Origin: Nageia nagi
Taxonomy: Eukaryota > Pinophyta
DNA: 64,000 bases
Direction of reading: 5' to 3'
NCBI GenBank assembly: GCA_050084985.1
Contig: JBITNC010000001.1
Location: 164,672,001 to 164,736,000 of the forward strand
The notes beneath the pieces are model-generated. The model saw only the letters and a program-made list of their open reading frames with translations, was not told where the DNA came from and did no database searches. Below are positions 12,416 through 26,004 of this stretch, in pieces. The translations under genes and the position numbers were made by a program. Positions within the stretch are counted from its first letter, which is position 1, and every line of letters begins with the position of its first letter.

Positions 12416-13169
12416 ATGATTTGGAAGTATTCAAACTAATCAACCCTTAATCACATCTAATAATGGGGCATGTACCTCCTGATGATGAGTGGCATATTTA
12501 TATAGCATGGTTGGGAAATATTCAAACCATCCATATCCTTAAGTTACCTTTATTGGTTGGGTCTCAACTAACCTCCATCCTTGAGTCACCTTTGTTGGTT
12601 GGGTCTCAACTAACCATCATCATGTAGTTCCTCATGATTCATATGTTGCATCTAAGAATGGGACATGTACCTCATGATGATGTTAACATATATGATTCTA
12701 TTTGCATGTGTTCCATTTAAGAATGGGGCATGTACCCCATGATGATGTGGACACATCTTTATCATGACTTCTTATGTATACATCTAAGAATGAAACATTG
12801 AGTATTTATGTATTTGGTGTTCTCAAAATGATGTATGCATATTATATTAATTTCACCCTTACTCCATTATTATTGTAACATTTGATGAAATGCTATGATG
12901 TTCTCTCTCACTATCACTATTATATATTTTATGATTTAACAATTATATATGTGCTTAAAAATGTGTGCTTATCATTTTTAAGTTTTATTTTTTGCTCTTG
13001 GTTGATTCTACTACATCTCACAATCAAGATAAAAAGGGTGTAATATACATCATCAAATCCTTGATGATCAGGATAGCTAAACTAGAGAAGTATCAAATTT
13101 TTCTTCTCTTTACCTTTACTTCTTTTACAAGCATAATTTGTTTTCAAGATTAAATTTCATTATACTTAC
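12416..13169 (+). repeat. E0 3' region with dispersed short repeats
   Basis: Continuation of 4007-4705. A 30-35-bp unit with GGGCATGTACCTC and TGATGATG cores occurs near 12460, 12655 and 12720. The string TTGGTTGGGTCTCAACTAAC occurs twice (near 12553 and 12595). No reading frame is recognised. Such repeats before the polypurine tract are common in plant Ty3/gypsy elements. Confidence 0.65.
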
Positions 13170-13182
13170 AAAAGGGGGAAAC
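13170..13182 (+). other. E0 polypurine tract
   Basis: AAAAGGGGGAAAC sits directly before the putative LTR start TATTGATACC. A purine run ending at the LTR edge is the plus-strand primer site of LTR retrotransposons. Confidence 0.7.
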
Positions 13183-14930
13183 TATTGATACCTAAAAGTG
13201 TCCCCTTAATACTATCCCACTTAGATACAACTTTACACATATAATTAATCATATTTTAGTTATATTTTTATTATCATATATTTCTTAGGTTGTGTTTTTA
13301 TATTTTATGTTAGGTAAATTAGGATGAATTTAACCAATATTCAAGGGTTCAAATGATGAATCACACCTGATATAAATGTAAGCATCTCTAACTTGGGGAA
13401 AGCTTGATGTCAAGATTACATCTCAATAACCAGTACCCTACACTTGGTTGTTTCTAAACACTTCCTATTGAGACTAAAATATTATTATCACTCTAGAAAA
13501 TATTTATTATCCACTACCATGATCATATGCTTGATTTGAATTGTCATTATCTCTACTATCATTGATCCTTGTTGTGAACCTCATTCCTTAAGAATATTCA
13601 CACTCGCATAGATGTTTACACCCATGGTGAGCTCTTAGAGATTCATTATTATGTTGGTGTTTCTTATGTAGTTGGCCATGGGTCTTGCATAGCAAGGTCA
13701 CTGCTCTTTGACAAGTTCATCCATCATACCCTCAACTGTGATACAGGTAAGAACACATAGTTATTTATCTTTTTGAGTCCTTTCTTTTTAGTGTGTATAG
13801 CTTCATTTTACATCTTGACCTCAATGTAATTTCATTATTCTATTACTACACTATTTTATTCCTTTATTCATGCATATTTTTTTGAGTTAATTAGCTTATA
13901 TAAAATGTATAGTAAATGTTTATATGCTTTTAGTTCATTTACAGTAAAACCCTAGGTGATGCCAAAGCACATATCAACAACATTTATCCTTGAAAAATAG
14001 AGAATTGTATGGAACCATGATAAATAATGAACAAAATATATTCATAAACATGATAACATATTCACCATTAGATCTAAGTTTCTGATTTCCTCTTTTCATA
14101 CCTTTTACCCTCTTGGTTCATGACTAACTCATTCTTGCAAAACCTATCATTTTCACAAACTACCAACTTGCAAGAAGCATAAATTTTGGTATATATATCA
14201 GATTAACATAATTATTTTTGCATTAAAAAGAAGAAATAAAATAATTTGAAATACTTGAATAATAAATGAATGTATAAAATAAGTATTCAAATTATTAGAT
14301 ATAGCTAATGCCAAATAAACCTAAGGAGATAAATACATGTCACCTTACCTGGAGGTCGAAGATATGTGTAGATAGGAACTTATCATGGATAAATGATCTT
14401 GATGTGCAAACTTCATACCAAAAATAGATAGGAATGAGTGTGGGAATGCATGATAGCATGAATGGTGAGCTCTTAAATAGTAACGCTAACACTAGAGATA
14501 ATGCAAATGCTAATCCTCCAATTAGTAAAGCCCACAACTAAGATATAAATAGTAGTATGATAAATAATAAGCCTAATATAGCATATAATAACAAAATACA
14601 AGAATGATAGTGCTTGCATGATAATCAAATATCTATCCCAATAGGTGGTGTTGAAAAATACTTGGGAAGATAACCATGTGCATATTAGGAAGAGATCTAA
14701 TAGTGAATCCATGTGAAGTCTTCCCCCTCTTATAGGGAAGTATACTTCTCCATAGAACACCTTGAGGCTAGAGCCAAAATTGGGTTACCTACAAGAATAG
14801 AAAGACACCACGAGTACTATTTCATAATGGGGCAATATAACATATAATCATATAAATGATACAATATAACATTGATATAATAAAACACTTAATGGGACTA
14901 CCTTAGGTGGACCAAAATTAGGTATCAACA
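13183..14930 (+). repeat. Probable E0 3' LTR
   Basis: Starts TATTGATACCTAA and ends TTAGGTATCAACA, an inverted terminal match of 12 of 13 bases, and follows a polypurine tract. The implied length is 1748 bp, within the range of plant Tat-like LTRs. There is no second copy in the window to confirm it. An alternative end is TATCAACA at 13979, which would give a 797-bp LTR followed by an unrelated inverted LTR fragment ending at 14930. Open frames on the minus strand (14340-14760) have no recognisable content. Confidence 0.55.
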
Positions 14931-16585
14931 TGTGCAAATAGGTAAATTTGAAATAGTGCAAGAAAGGGCGAAGAATTTTTTATCTAGCATGCAATCTTAA
15001 TTTCTTGAACTTTTAGATTTTAAATATCAAAAAAATTCTTAATCATTTGAATTTAAAATATCGATCAATCAAAGGTATATCCCTTTGATTGGAGAAACTA
15101 GCTTAACTAGAGTAAAAAAAAATCAAGAAGAATAAATAAACTAGAATCCATAAGTTCCTACATTAATCTACCATTTTAATAAACTTTTGAGCCAAAATTA
15201 TAATATCATTCTAGTCCCCCAAAGCCTGCAAAGAGGCATCCACATCTTAGACCCAATGAGCATTATGACTCTTTGATTTGAGATAGATAGGTTTACAAGA
15301 TCATTTGATTTTTTTTTATAGCCTAATAAAATGTTTCAAAAGATCAAAGCATAAGGGGAATCTCCATCTTACAACATTAGATTAAAACATGAGTGGATCA
15401 TGATTTATGACAACCTCAATGCTCTAAATATTCAAGGAAGAAATAGAATATTAATATCCAATATTATTTCATGACCTTTGCATACTTATGTCAGAAAATA
15501 GTAGGTAGAATTAGGATGTGATTTGCAAAGTATGCGATTAGTAACAGTCATAGTGGTGCATTCTCATTGTGATTCAAGTTTGGAACATGATATTTTTAAT
15601 GTAGATAGCTAAACCACCCATATTTATATTTAATGCTTTCATCATTTTTACAATAGTTTGATAAAATTTGATCATGGAGATAATGGTTGCAAGGTACTGA
15701 TGTAGTCATCAAGGAAAGTAGGAACATTGGAAGTTCTAACACTAGAGTAAATATGCATGTTATTTATAATCTTTTTTCATCTCACTTATCAATGACTATA
15801 AATAATTTAGGACCTATATTTTCCTCAAGGGTTATGTCCCTTCTATGGAAATTCAAAGGATGCATGCATAAATAAATTATAAGGGAAGCAAGTATGTTGC
15901 TAAAGAATCAAGTATGGCATTGCAATACAGTACTATTGGATTACAAATGATATATTAAGGGGATATTAAGATATAACATTATGTAATTTATATCTTATTT
16001 TTGAATTTAATGGTATGAGGTATCTCATAGATATAATATGTTATTAATGCTACCATGTTGATCATTCTAATAAACCAATAAAAATATGAATTGATTTATG
16101 TTGGGGATTTGCAGGTGTCAAAGCACATGCCATGACTCTCAAAAGTAATCTTCTTGTTTTTAAATAATCCTAAGTTAATTGATTTGAAAAGCTTAAGAAC
16201 CTCTTTTTTGTAAAGTGATATTTTTGATGTTTTATCTATAGATTTGTGAAGGTTTGAGAAATCCCTATGTTGGACTAAAAATCCTATAGAATATTTAGGT
16301 ATTGAAGTTGTCAAATTAGTATTCTAAAGGTTAATCCTTTATGAGATTGTGAGCTATGTTTTTACTAAACATTATATATATATTGGCACTAACATAATGT
16401 AGGTTTTGGCATAGTTTAATTAAAAACCACATTATGGTCTATGTAGCTTGGAATAATAATTTCAAAGGCTTTAAATCCCTTAGGTGTCTTGAAGATCTTG
16501 TCATGCTTATGTTATACACCCACATTCAAATCATTTAGCCTAACCATTATAACATTAGGTTTGGTATATTTGACTAAGTATTTGA
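14931..16585. other. No gene seen
   Basis: AT-rich, non-coding sequence with stops in all frames. The imperfect inverted repeat CAATCAAAGG / CCCTTTGATTG lies near 15065-15095. Nothing else can be supported. Confidence 0.5.
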
Positions 16586-16589
16586 TTAA

Positions 16590-17260
16590 GGAGAAAGGGG
16601 GAATTTTTGAATGAGGAGTGATCCAGGTGGATTGGTGACCATCCACCTATTCCACTTGGGCTCCCACCATTGTCTCTTTCAGTTTGTCAGTTTCGGCATA
16701 ACTTACTATTTTTAGCAATTTTTTGGGTCCTGAACTTTCGGAGCCGTTTTGAGGCCCTAAATGACATTTTTGGGGCATCATCATTTGTCATTTCATGTAA
16801 TGGAATTCATTTTTAAATTTGTAGTCCTCGAATAGATCTTTCCAATGAGGTATCATGTGCATCAAACGGAGATAGTATGCAAAAGTTACGTCCCTGGGAA
16901 GTTGACACACCAATTTACCCAAACAGGGTCCATAGTTTTGGCACTTCATCTCCTAAGGTTAGGTTTTTGGGATGTTTAGGGTTCTCCATTGTTTTTCAAT
17001 AATAAATAGGCCCTTGAGCCTCATTGTAATAGATTTTTCAGAGGCCTATAGCTGCAACATCTCTTCTCAGAGATAGCTACCCGTGCTCTAGCTGATTTGA
17101 TCCTCATTCTTCAAGATTAATGGAATGAAGTGTTATTTCTGCTGCATCTCTATATTTCTGGTTTTGTTCTATTGCGTTCCTACATAAATCCGGATCAAGG
17201 AGAGTAGGCATATCTTGTACCATCATGTGGGAAACTAATCTATCATTCCTCTCTCACTTA
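16590..17260 (+). repeat. LTR-like segment, family unknown
   Basis: A purine run AGGAGAAAGGGGGAA (16589-16603) is followed by a TG-starting stretch that differs in composition from its surroundings. It contains AATAAATAGGCCC near 17000, then a transcript-leader-like region. This resembles the polypurine tract plus 3' LTR of another LTR element, but no partner copy or target duplication was found and the right edge is a guess. Confidence 0.3.
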
Positions 17261-20200
17261 AAAAACCCTAGAAGGTATTATATTTATCAATCATTCCTTG
17301 TATTAGGAATACAATGATGGGAGAATGTGCTCGGGAATGTTAGTTTGCATTTTCTTCTCCACCATGAGAGTTTGTTGAGGATGGTGGAATGTTATTTAAC
17401 CTATACATTTTCCATCATTTATATGAGAGTGCCTTATGTTTCAATAGTAATTATCTTTCTCCTCTACAAATTTGTAGGGTTTAAAACTAAATCCATGAGG
17501 CTTCCTTAAATAAGGGAGACTTTTTTGGAGTCATGGGTAGTTATCTGTTTGTGGCTATTCATGTGGGTGCTATACCTTGGTGTTTTAGAGTAATGTTTGT
17601 GTTCATATGGGTTCTTAGACAACATGACCTTATTTTGGCTACATGGGGGTTCGATTGGTTTCATCTCTACATACATGTAAGTGGGGTTTTCACTTATCAT
17701 TAGGGATACAAGGTAGCCATAGCTTTTATTTGCATTCATATGTTCATTAGCAATGCATTATGGTTTGGGATTAAGAGCTCAAATTCATAATAAAAAACAT
17801 GGATTCTTGATGCATTCTACCTTTATTCAAAACATAAAAAGAAAACCATTATTGTTCATTTATTTGCATAACATTTCATTTGTGAAGAAAGGTCTATATG
17901 TATTCATAGATGCTCCATTATTCTACTACATCTTGCATACATTCATATGAGTTTGTAACCTAAAGAATGATGTGATTCCAATGAAGAAACTACATGAGCC
18001 TACTAACTTAACATAGTGTTAAGATGACTAAAAGAGATAGTAGGTTTGAATAGAAGTCTAACCTAACCTAGCCATAGATTTGGAAACTCTTAATTCAGCC
18101 ACACTTGTAACTCAACCAAACCTATAGTTTACCAGTGAAATATCTATTGTATTTTTTTCTTTAATTGCATAAATGAAAGCTTGCATTTTGTTGATTTTAC
18201 TTCATTTATCATTATCATTTGTTGTGTCACTTGTATAACTAACATGGGTGTAAACCCCCTTACTGAGAATTTATTTCTCATCCCTCATATGTCTTTTTGA
18301 GTATATGGCCTGAACCTATGAATTGGGGTTGAAGAAGTAAAATCATGGATTCTATTAATAGCTTTTGCCAAAAATCTTAGTTTTACATATAAGAGATCAT
18401 ACTGTGGAATTGTTTCTATACTATTGAAATTTTGGTTTGAATATTATGTAATAGAAAATAGGTGTTTTTTAGCAATAGCTTTCTTAGGTCCCTTGAGGTT
18501 GAATTTTGATATGGAAGACTTAGGCCATATGATTATAGAATAATGATATATCAACCAAGAATAAAATGAATGGTGTTAATGATTTCAATTCAGTATTATG
18601 CAAAGTAATAAGATTTTGAAATAATTTTTGGTGTTCCTTTAAATCTATAGGGACTTAATTGGAAAAAATATGAGTTTAAAAAGTCATCTTCTTAGCTTTA
18701 AATTTGAATGCAATGAACTATGCAATTGTACAAATTTTCCAACCATTGGCAATGTTGAATGTTATATCTATTACTTTATGTTTGAGCAAAGGATCAATGA
18801 GTGAGGAGTGTTCCTAAAGTATAAACTATGTTAGAATGATATACTTAGATAAATGGATTGGAACATGTCTAGAATCCATAAACAAAAGTCTACATGCATT
18901 CAGTATAATCTGAAATATTTATAGCCAATCCATAGTGATACACCTTTGAACCTCAAGCACAAAAATAAAAAACTTTTACATTTGTTTTAGTTGTAGAACA
19001 AATGATGAGAAACTAGTAAGGTAATAACATGTGTGAAGTGTACTATGGTTTTCAATGAAGGGTATAAGAGACAAACTCCATAGATAAATCATATTCTAAT
19101 TATTTTCAAACCTAGGATGGGTTGCAATCATTATGATGACTTTAAAAGTTGATCTATTAGTAATGATTTTGCTAGATGAAGTTTGTTGTGTCTGCAGCAT
19201 TGTCTTCAATAAAAATGTAAACTTGGTTCTCACTATTTATTAATCACAGTTATTTGCATAAAAATCAAAAAATAATTATGATGCCTTGATTAGCATGCAA
19301 ATAGAAAAGTGCAAGCAAATGAAAAATTTGATTATATTATAGTACAATAAGCATTGTCAATTATTTGACAAATGTTTTGATGATTTTCATCATCATTGTT
19401 GGGTATAATTTACATATTTTCATTCTTTTTTACAATTGCATAGCATTCAAACATGGCTTAGATCTAGCTTTTCCTCTGATGTTACTTATTATGTGACAAA
19501 TATATTTTTTATTTGACTCATTTTATTAATTTTTAACTAGTGGTATGATTCTTTTTGTTATCTCAGTTTACATTTGGAGACTCATGAAAAGTGTTTATAA
19601 CATTAACATATTCATAAATTCATATTTTTGAGTGGTTTTTGATGGTATTGAGCTTGTTTGCAAATTTAAATGTTTTTCATTTTTTTATATATAAATATCG
19701 TACCATTTTTACTTTTCTTATGTTATGAATATCTATACTAGGTGGATTAGAAAATTTGATTTTCTAAAGAATAATTATTATAATTCATAAAATATTTTCC
19801 CAATGAAATGGACTTAAACCATTTTACCCTTAATATCATTAATTCTCTTAGTTAACATAGATGATAGAGGTATGGTCCATAAGGCTTAGTTATTAGCAAA
19901 TCTTTTTGAAAATTTATATTGTTAATTCTTTTAGTTGATATAAATGGAAGGTGGGGTATGATGTATAATGCTTAATTATTCACATATATTTTTAAAAATT
20001 ATTAGAAAAATCTCTAATTTTCTTCTCTATATAATAATGTTAGCTTATCAAAAAATGTTTGATAATGTCAACAATGTTATCTTTACACTGGATTCAATTC
20101 TACATCAACCATGTTATCTTTATTTTAGCTTTTGATATTTTAAAATTAATATTTTTTATATTATTTTTTCAACAATTTTTCACTATAGTATTCCATTAAT

Positions 20201-20347
20201 ATATTTATCTACAATCCCCCAACATCAACACTACCAAAAAATTCAAGGTACATTATATTACAATCTTTCAACTATAATATCAAACATTTAAAATACTTTA
20301 TTATTAAATTGAACATGTGATTTTATTTTTCATAGTTTTATTGAATA

Positions 20348-20378
<31 letters not shown>

Positions 20379-20400
20379 ACATATAGGTAGTTTAAAATAT
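17261..20400. other. No gene seen; old repetitive DNA
   Basis: AT-rich with short chance frames only. Between 19840 and 20005 an approximately 80-bp segment (TTAATTCT-TTAGTT ... GGTATG) is duplicated imperfectly in tandem, and a (TA)n run sits at about 20346-20375. I could not assign any of it to a family. Confidence 0.5.
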
Positions 20401-20584
20401 ATCAAAAAAGAAAAATACAATGAACTATTGAATTTGTTTTTGGATTGGACAAAGGAAAAAATTTAAGAACCCTTAAGAACATCATTAATCATGAAACAAT
20501 TCAAGATCATAGAGTTAGAGAACATATATGTGAAATATTTAAAGCTTCATAATATGATTCATCATCAGAAAATAATGAGAAGGA

Positions 20585-21930
20585 TACTAAGAATGAGAAG
20601 AGAACAATGCAATTAAAGAGAAAATTTTGTAGGGAATGGGTAGATATGTTCTAGTGGTTGAATCATTATGAGAAGGATAATAAGATATTCATGAAATATG
20701 ATAATTATGTGAAGTGTAAAAAGGTTGTACCATGGGGTATAGGTGGAGGATGTACTATAATACAACATGATTCTCTTGTGACACATGAAAAATTAGGAAT
20801 ATATAAAGAAGCTGGAACAACATGATTTAGTGCTAGAGATAAAAAATAAAATCCATCCCAATACATATAGTAGAAATTCAAGAAACTAATAAAAATAGAG
20901 TCATTTCTACTATGAAAATAACTTTTTTTTCCAATAAGATCTATTGTTACTTAAATATAAAAAATGTATCAATTTAGAATAGTTTTAGGAACCCTAAATA
21001 TACCAAAATTTTTAGATCATTCTTCATATATAGATTGTGTTGTTGCATCTGAATTTTTTTGATGTATCTCAAAGTATCTTGAAAAGATACAATTTGATAA
21101 TATGTCAAAGAGACCTTAATTATCATTCATTTTGAATGAGAGTACAAATAGAATTTTATAACATCTTATTATCTATGTTACGTACTTAAGATCAAATGGA
21201 CTTGAACCATCAAATTCACAGTTCATGAAGTTTAAGATTATAAGTGATGAAAAATGAATAATTATATATGAAACCATGAATGAGATCATAAATGAGAAAG
21301 GTATTTCTATGAATAATTTAATGGTTATTTCTACTAATGAAGCCTTAACCATGGTGGGATATGGAGATGGTTTTATTTCTTAAAAAGAAAAAAAAGATAT
21401 TTCAAACTAAATCATAATACATTGTATAGCTCATAGAGAGGCCTTGGCAACAACAAATGCTTCAAAGAGAGTACATAAATTATTGTATGTTAAAAAAATT
21501 ACTAATAATGTGTACTCATGGATTTATAATTCACCAAAGAGAAAAAATGAACTTAATAATTTGCTTAAGATTATGCAAATTATCATTCTTGATGTTCTTT
21601 AGATTCATCCAATAAGATGGTAATAAAGGGGAGAGGTATTTCAAAGGCTTGTGAAACTTATGACAACTATTTTAACTTTATGGAAAAATGATTCAAATAA
21701 TTCATCATGGTATACTAAGACAAGAATTTATTCTCTTTAATTTTGTTTGCATATGCTTGTTGACATTCTATGTGAAATCAGTTGAATTATTTTTCAAGAA
21801 GATAATATAGATATCACAACTCTTGGGATATCTTTAGTGGTGATTATTACTATATTAACTTGATGGTTTTTAAGAAAAGAAATATTTGCTAAAAATACAA
21901 TGTATATTTCAAAACATTTAGTGTGAAAGC
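20585..21930 (+). pseudogene. Decayed hAT-type transposase (TTF-type zinc-finger family)
   Basis: Several stop-broken segments in one direction match the layout of the hAT-like transposase family with an N-terminal TTF-type zinc finger. In order: FCREWVDMF and WLNHYEKDNK with a degenerate Cys/His finger (GCTIIQHDSLVTHEK, about 20630-20800); LNESTNRI plus HLIIYVTYLRS (21130-21195), where the family has an Asp-Glu-Ser-Thr motif; ISTNEALTMVGYGDG (21330-21375); IHCIAHREAL (21417-21450); then the SWIYNSPKRKNEL and IHPIRW blocks (21515-21620). Both positions that usually hold catalytic Asp now read Asn, so it is inactive even apart from the stops. No terminal inverted repeats or 8-bp target duplication were identified. 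Confidence 0.6.
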
Positions 21931-22115
21931 AAGAAAATGAGTCCACTTAGAGAGGAAGTCTTAGGACTTAAACTCAATGTTGAAAAAATTAGGATCCCTA
22001 TTTTAATGTAGTTCATATTGGGATCCCAATTTATGTTAATGATCCCAACAAAGATCAATATCCCAAATTTAAATCAAGATCCTAATACTCAAAAAAATTA
22101 GGATTAAAATTTAAA

Positions 22116-22177
22116 TTTAAAAAAATTGAGATCTCAATTTTTTTAAACGTAAAAAAATTGAGATCTCAATTTTTTTA
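22116..22177. repeat. Two adjacent perfect palindromes
   Basis: Two GAGATCTC-centred palindromes, 32 bp (22116-22147) and 28 bp (22150-22177), with centres 32 bp apart. They lie in a region (21970-22200) where GGATCC- and AAATTT-like strings recur. No link to a known element can be supported. Confidence 0.85.
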
Positions 22178-24291
22178 AATGTAAAAGAATTTAAATCAGG
22201 ATACTGATATATTTAAATATGTTTGCCTCCAATTTAGGCTTGGTAAATGCTTGGTGAGACAACCCTTAGCCTTGGAACTACAAGTATGTGTTCATTTTAA
22301 TTTCAATAAAAAATCATGAATTAGGGTGTATGTTTGATGGAGTTTTTGGTATGATATTTTTATGAAATTAAAAACCTTTATAGTTGAAAGAGTGCAAATT
22401 TGAAATATGTAATTTTTCTTACAATTAGATTAGATTTTATATTTTTCAATTAATTTTCAATGAAATAGATCCATATACTTGAAATATGAGGGTTTTTTGT
22501 TTTCTTGATAACTTTTTATTTTTGGAAAATTATGAAGAAATTGTATGAATGAAAGCTATATATAATTCTATACAAGATAAAAAAATTTGAAAAAAGGATA
22601 TGTTTAGGTCAAATTATGCATGCCAAAAATATGAACTTTTCAAAACAATAAACATGACCAATACAAAATTACTAAAAAAAATATATTCATGAAAAAATTA
22701 TGGAAAAATATCCAAGATCATATTTAGTGTCATAGGTATTTATTCTCAAAAGGATTTTAAAAAATACTTTGATTTACATCAAATTATGCTTATTAGACAT
22801 GTGCATAGTATGATCCTAAAACTATATATTTTAAAAAGTGGTTCTTATTCATCCTTATCAAGATTTAATTTCTATCATATATTTATTGAAATAAATTACA
22901 TATTTAAAAACTATACCTTGAGAATTATATCTTTAATCCAATTACCTTTTTCATGATTCCATGTCTAAGTGCTTCAAAATTTAAGATCAATTGTACCCAA
23001 AATTGAAAATCAAGGAAACACTTCCATTTTTTGGCCATAAAGTGGACCCAACTTCTTGCAATGACCCTTTAGTTGATTCTAAACATGGATACATTGAAAT
23101 TAAATATTAAAAATTTGAAACCAATTATAAAAATCTATTATTATTTATACATATCCCAAATGTGGAGCATAATTTCAATGATAGAAAGAAACAAAAAATA
23201 AATTTATGTATTGATGGTACACTATAAATATGCAAGAAAATTACAAGAGAATATATTCAATATCTCATATATTATTTGAATGAAATATTTCTTTATCTCT
23301 CTTTTTTTAATGAATCCAAATTATTTAGTCCTTGTTATTATGTACAAGATTGTAGGGTTCGAGAGAAGAATTTATAGCATTGGCTTAAGATACTTATTCA
23401 TCACTTACAGCATACAATTGTATATAAAAATGAAAGTGAATCATTATTTGATGTTAAAGCATGCAAAAGAGAGTTACATCCCTTAGAAGACACTTTGAAG
23501 TTGACTTGTGATAATTTATCTATGAATAAAGCATGGAGGGTATTTCATCACACCAAACCTTAGTACACTCTTTATCCAAATCTAATGAAAATACAATAGG
23601 TTGTACTTATAATTCTTGCAAGAATTATAGTATGTAATTATTAAAAATTCAAAAATGAGTTTATATACTTTGAATGCATTGATTAGAGTATCACTTAATG
23701 AGATTATTTTATCTAAGGTAGATTGGGATGTTTATATGATGTGGAAGGATACATAAAATAGAAGAGTTATTGATCTCTAAAATAGCTCAAACTACAATAT
23801 GAAAGTATTTTTAAGTTTTATAATATTTTTTAGCATGTATCTATTGTTGGAATTAGAGCTCAATCGAAGACCATTCAAATTGAAAATCAAACCAATTGAA
23901 GATCGACTAGACTTGCAAAACAAATTAGTCAACATTAAGAAGGCATAAATTATTATGGATACATATAAGTAATATGTTTCTTTTTGCATTGGATAGTGCT
24001 CAAATATACCTTTATAATTCATATATGCATGTATACCTTTGTTTAAGTTTTGACCATCATACTGGGCATTTTTTGACAAATTATCCAAAGCATTGAGTTC
24101 TCGGTATTTTGTATATCAAGCATGTCATGCCTATCTTCATATGTACCAAGTGCACATGCCTAAAAATAGATCCTAATGGGATAATTTTGGCATGCATATA
24201 ACTATATTTTTTATCTCTAATTTTATTCTATATGTTACTATTTTGGATTGATATTTTTCCCAATTGTCTCCTTGTATGATAGGGTAGATTT
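22178..24291. other. No gene seen, flank of E2
   Basis: AT-rich sequence with only short random frames. It includes a 20-bp palindrome, ATAATTCTTGCAAGAATTAT, near 23610. The E2 LTR begins at 24292. Confidence 0.5.
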
Positions 24292-24784
24292 TGCTAGAAT
24301 GTATAATGCGTTATTGTAAAGGTTATGTAATAATATTCTATGTAAGTTCACTAATACTTAAGGGTATCATTTGATACCTTAAGTATTTAAGTGAATATAA
24401 AAATGTAACTTGTCCTACACTCCATGTCATGAGCATGCCCCTTGGGTAAATGGATGTGCATGTCATGCTTTTGTACATTGGATAAAAGGGTGAGCCAAAG
24501 AGAGATTTTGGCCTATAAATAGAAGGATCCTTCTTTATGATCATATACCAATTTGTGAAGTAAACGTATGCTTTAAGATAGTGATTAGGACATAAAGTAG
24601 AAGAATTTTAAGAGAGTTTTCTTTGTGAATGAAGTGAGATCTAGTTAGTGGATGTACTCCTAGTTAGAGGAACCACTTTACATCTTGAGTTATTTTGTGA
24701 TATTGCTTATGCTTTAGTTATCTTGATGTTTATATGATCTTCCATGATATCTTGGTATTTTAGGATTATTTTAGTTATATTTCA
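24292..24784 (+). repeat. E2 5' LTR
   Basis: Starts TGCTAGAATG and ends TATATTTCA. Inverted repeat at 24348-24395, TATAAATAG at 24514. It matches 52406-52908 throughout with scattered changes. Confidence 0.9.
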
Positions 24785-24789
24785 AACAT

Positions 24790-25080
24790 CTAATACCCTA
24801 TGGTGCCTCTTCTGCTTGGTCATGTTTTATCGCACTCTGCCTACTATCTACCTCTCTCAACCCATCGATTGCTCTTCCTTGAGATTGTGGTGGCCAACTA
24901 CGATGAGTCCAAGGCCATTCCTAGCCATGGAGGAAGGACCATTCCTTTTCCACTCAGTCTATCTCCCTCTATGCACTTCAATATTGAACATGAGCCGCTA
25001 TCTCTCCCTTGCACAACCCATGCATGGCCTCACCCCTTTCTTTTTTTACTACCTTTATCTCTTCCATTTTTTTAATAATT
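24790..25080 (+). other. GC-richer leader cassette of E2
   Basis: A C- and T-rich block (for example CTACCTCTCTCAACCC and CCTAGCCATGGAGGAAGG) sits right after the 5' LTR, where a primer site is expected but not clear. It contains an overlapping pair of open frames (24744-25142 and 24800-25075) without recognisable domains. It has no counterpart in E1, E5 or E6. It could be captured host sequence; nothing confirms that. Confidence 0.5.
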
Positions 25081-26004
25081 TTTTTTTAACCTATAAGTTG
25101 TTGGGCATTCATTTTTTGAAATTATTGAAAGTCTTATTTTGACACTTAATGCACTCAAAAGCATTAATTATTTGTGTAACGTATACTCAAAGTTAATTGT
25201 ATTGATGACTATGTCTCTACCCTCATAAATTACCTTGAGCTTTAAGAGAAATGATGAATTGTATTTAATATTAAAGAGCATTCCAAGGTAATTTAGAATT
25301 TTGTTTAGCAATTTATTTTAAATACCTAATTTGGCTATATTTTTTTATAATTATGAAGGGAGTACCTTCTTTAATTACTATGGTAAAAAGGTGAACCTAT
25401 TACCTTTAGCCTTAATATTGGAAGTAATTTTAATATAGAATAATTGTTTACCTAACACTACATTTTTTATGCGTTGATCAAAATTGTATTATTAAAATGC
25501 TTACAAACATAAACAATTACTTAGGTAATTTTTTTTATAAAACTTGGCATTTTTAGTTAAAGTTCTAAGGTAAACTAGCATACAATTTTTCTCATGCTAT
25601 AGGGATCATGTTTTCTTAAGTGATAAATTTGTTTACTAAAGTAAAACTTGTAATGTTTTTTAATACTATACTAAGCATTTATTGAAGGGATCTTTTTTTA
25701 AAGTAAAAGGAGGGGGAAATATGTTTAATTTTTACTTAAACTTTTAGATCCTTTATGCTTATAATACATTTTTTATCACTTAAAAATTTCTATGCATCTT
25801 TAGAAGTTATGAAAATAATGCATGCTAAGTACTTATCTTTATCCATGCTAAGTATTTAATTCTTGAAAAATTTATGGTTAATTTACTTAATAGGAATGAT
25901 GCATGCTTATTACTTAATTTTTTTAAGTTATGGGAATGATGCATTTGATAACTCCCTAATTATTTATTTTCTTATGCAAATTATGGAATGGACTTGTACA
26001 AAAT

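Noticed and set aside
14340-14760. Membrane-protein-like minus-strand frames (65 and 95 codons)
   Set aside because: Hydrophobic composition follows from AT-rich sequence; the frames overlap each other and lie in a putative LTR.
13183-14930. DNA transposon with terminal inverted repeats
   Set aside because: A polypurine tract directly precedes it and there is no transposase or target duplication, so an LTR is the better reading.
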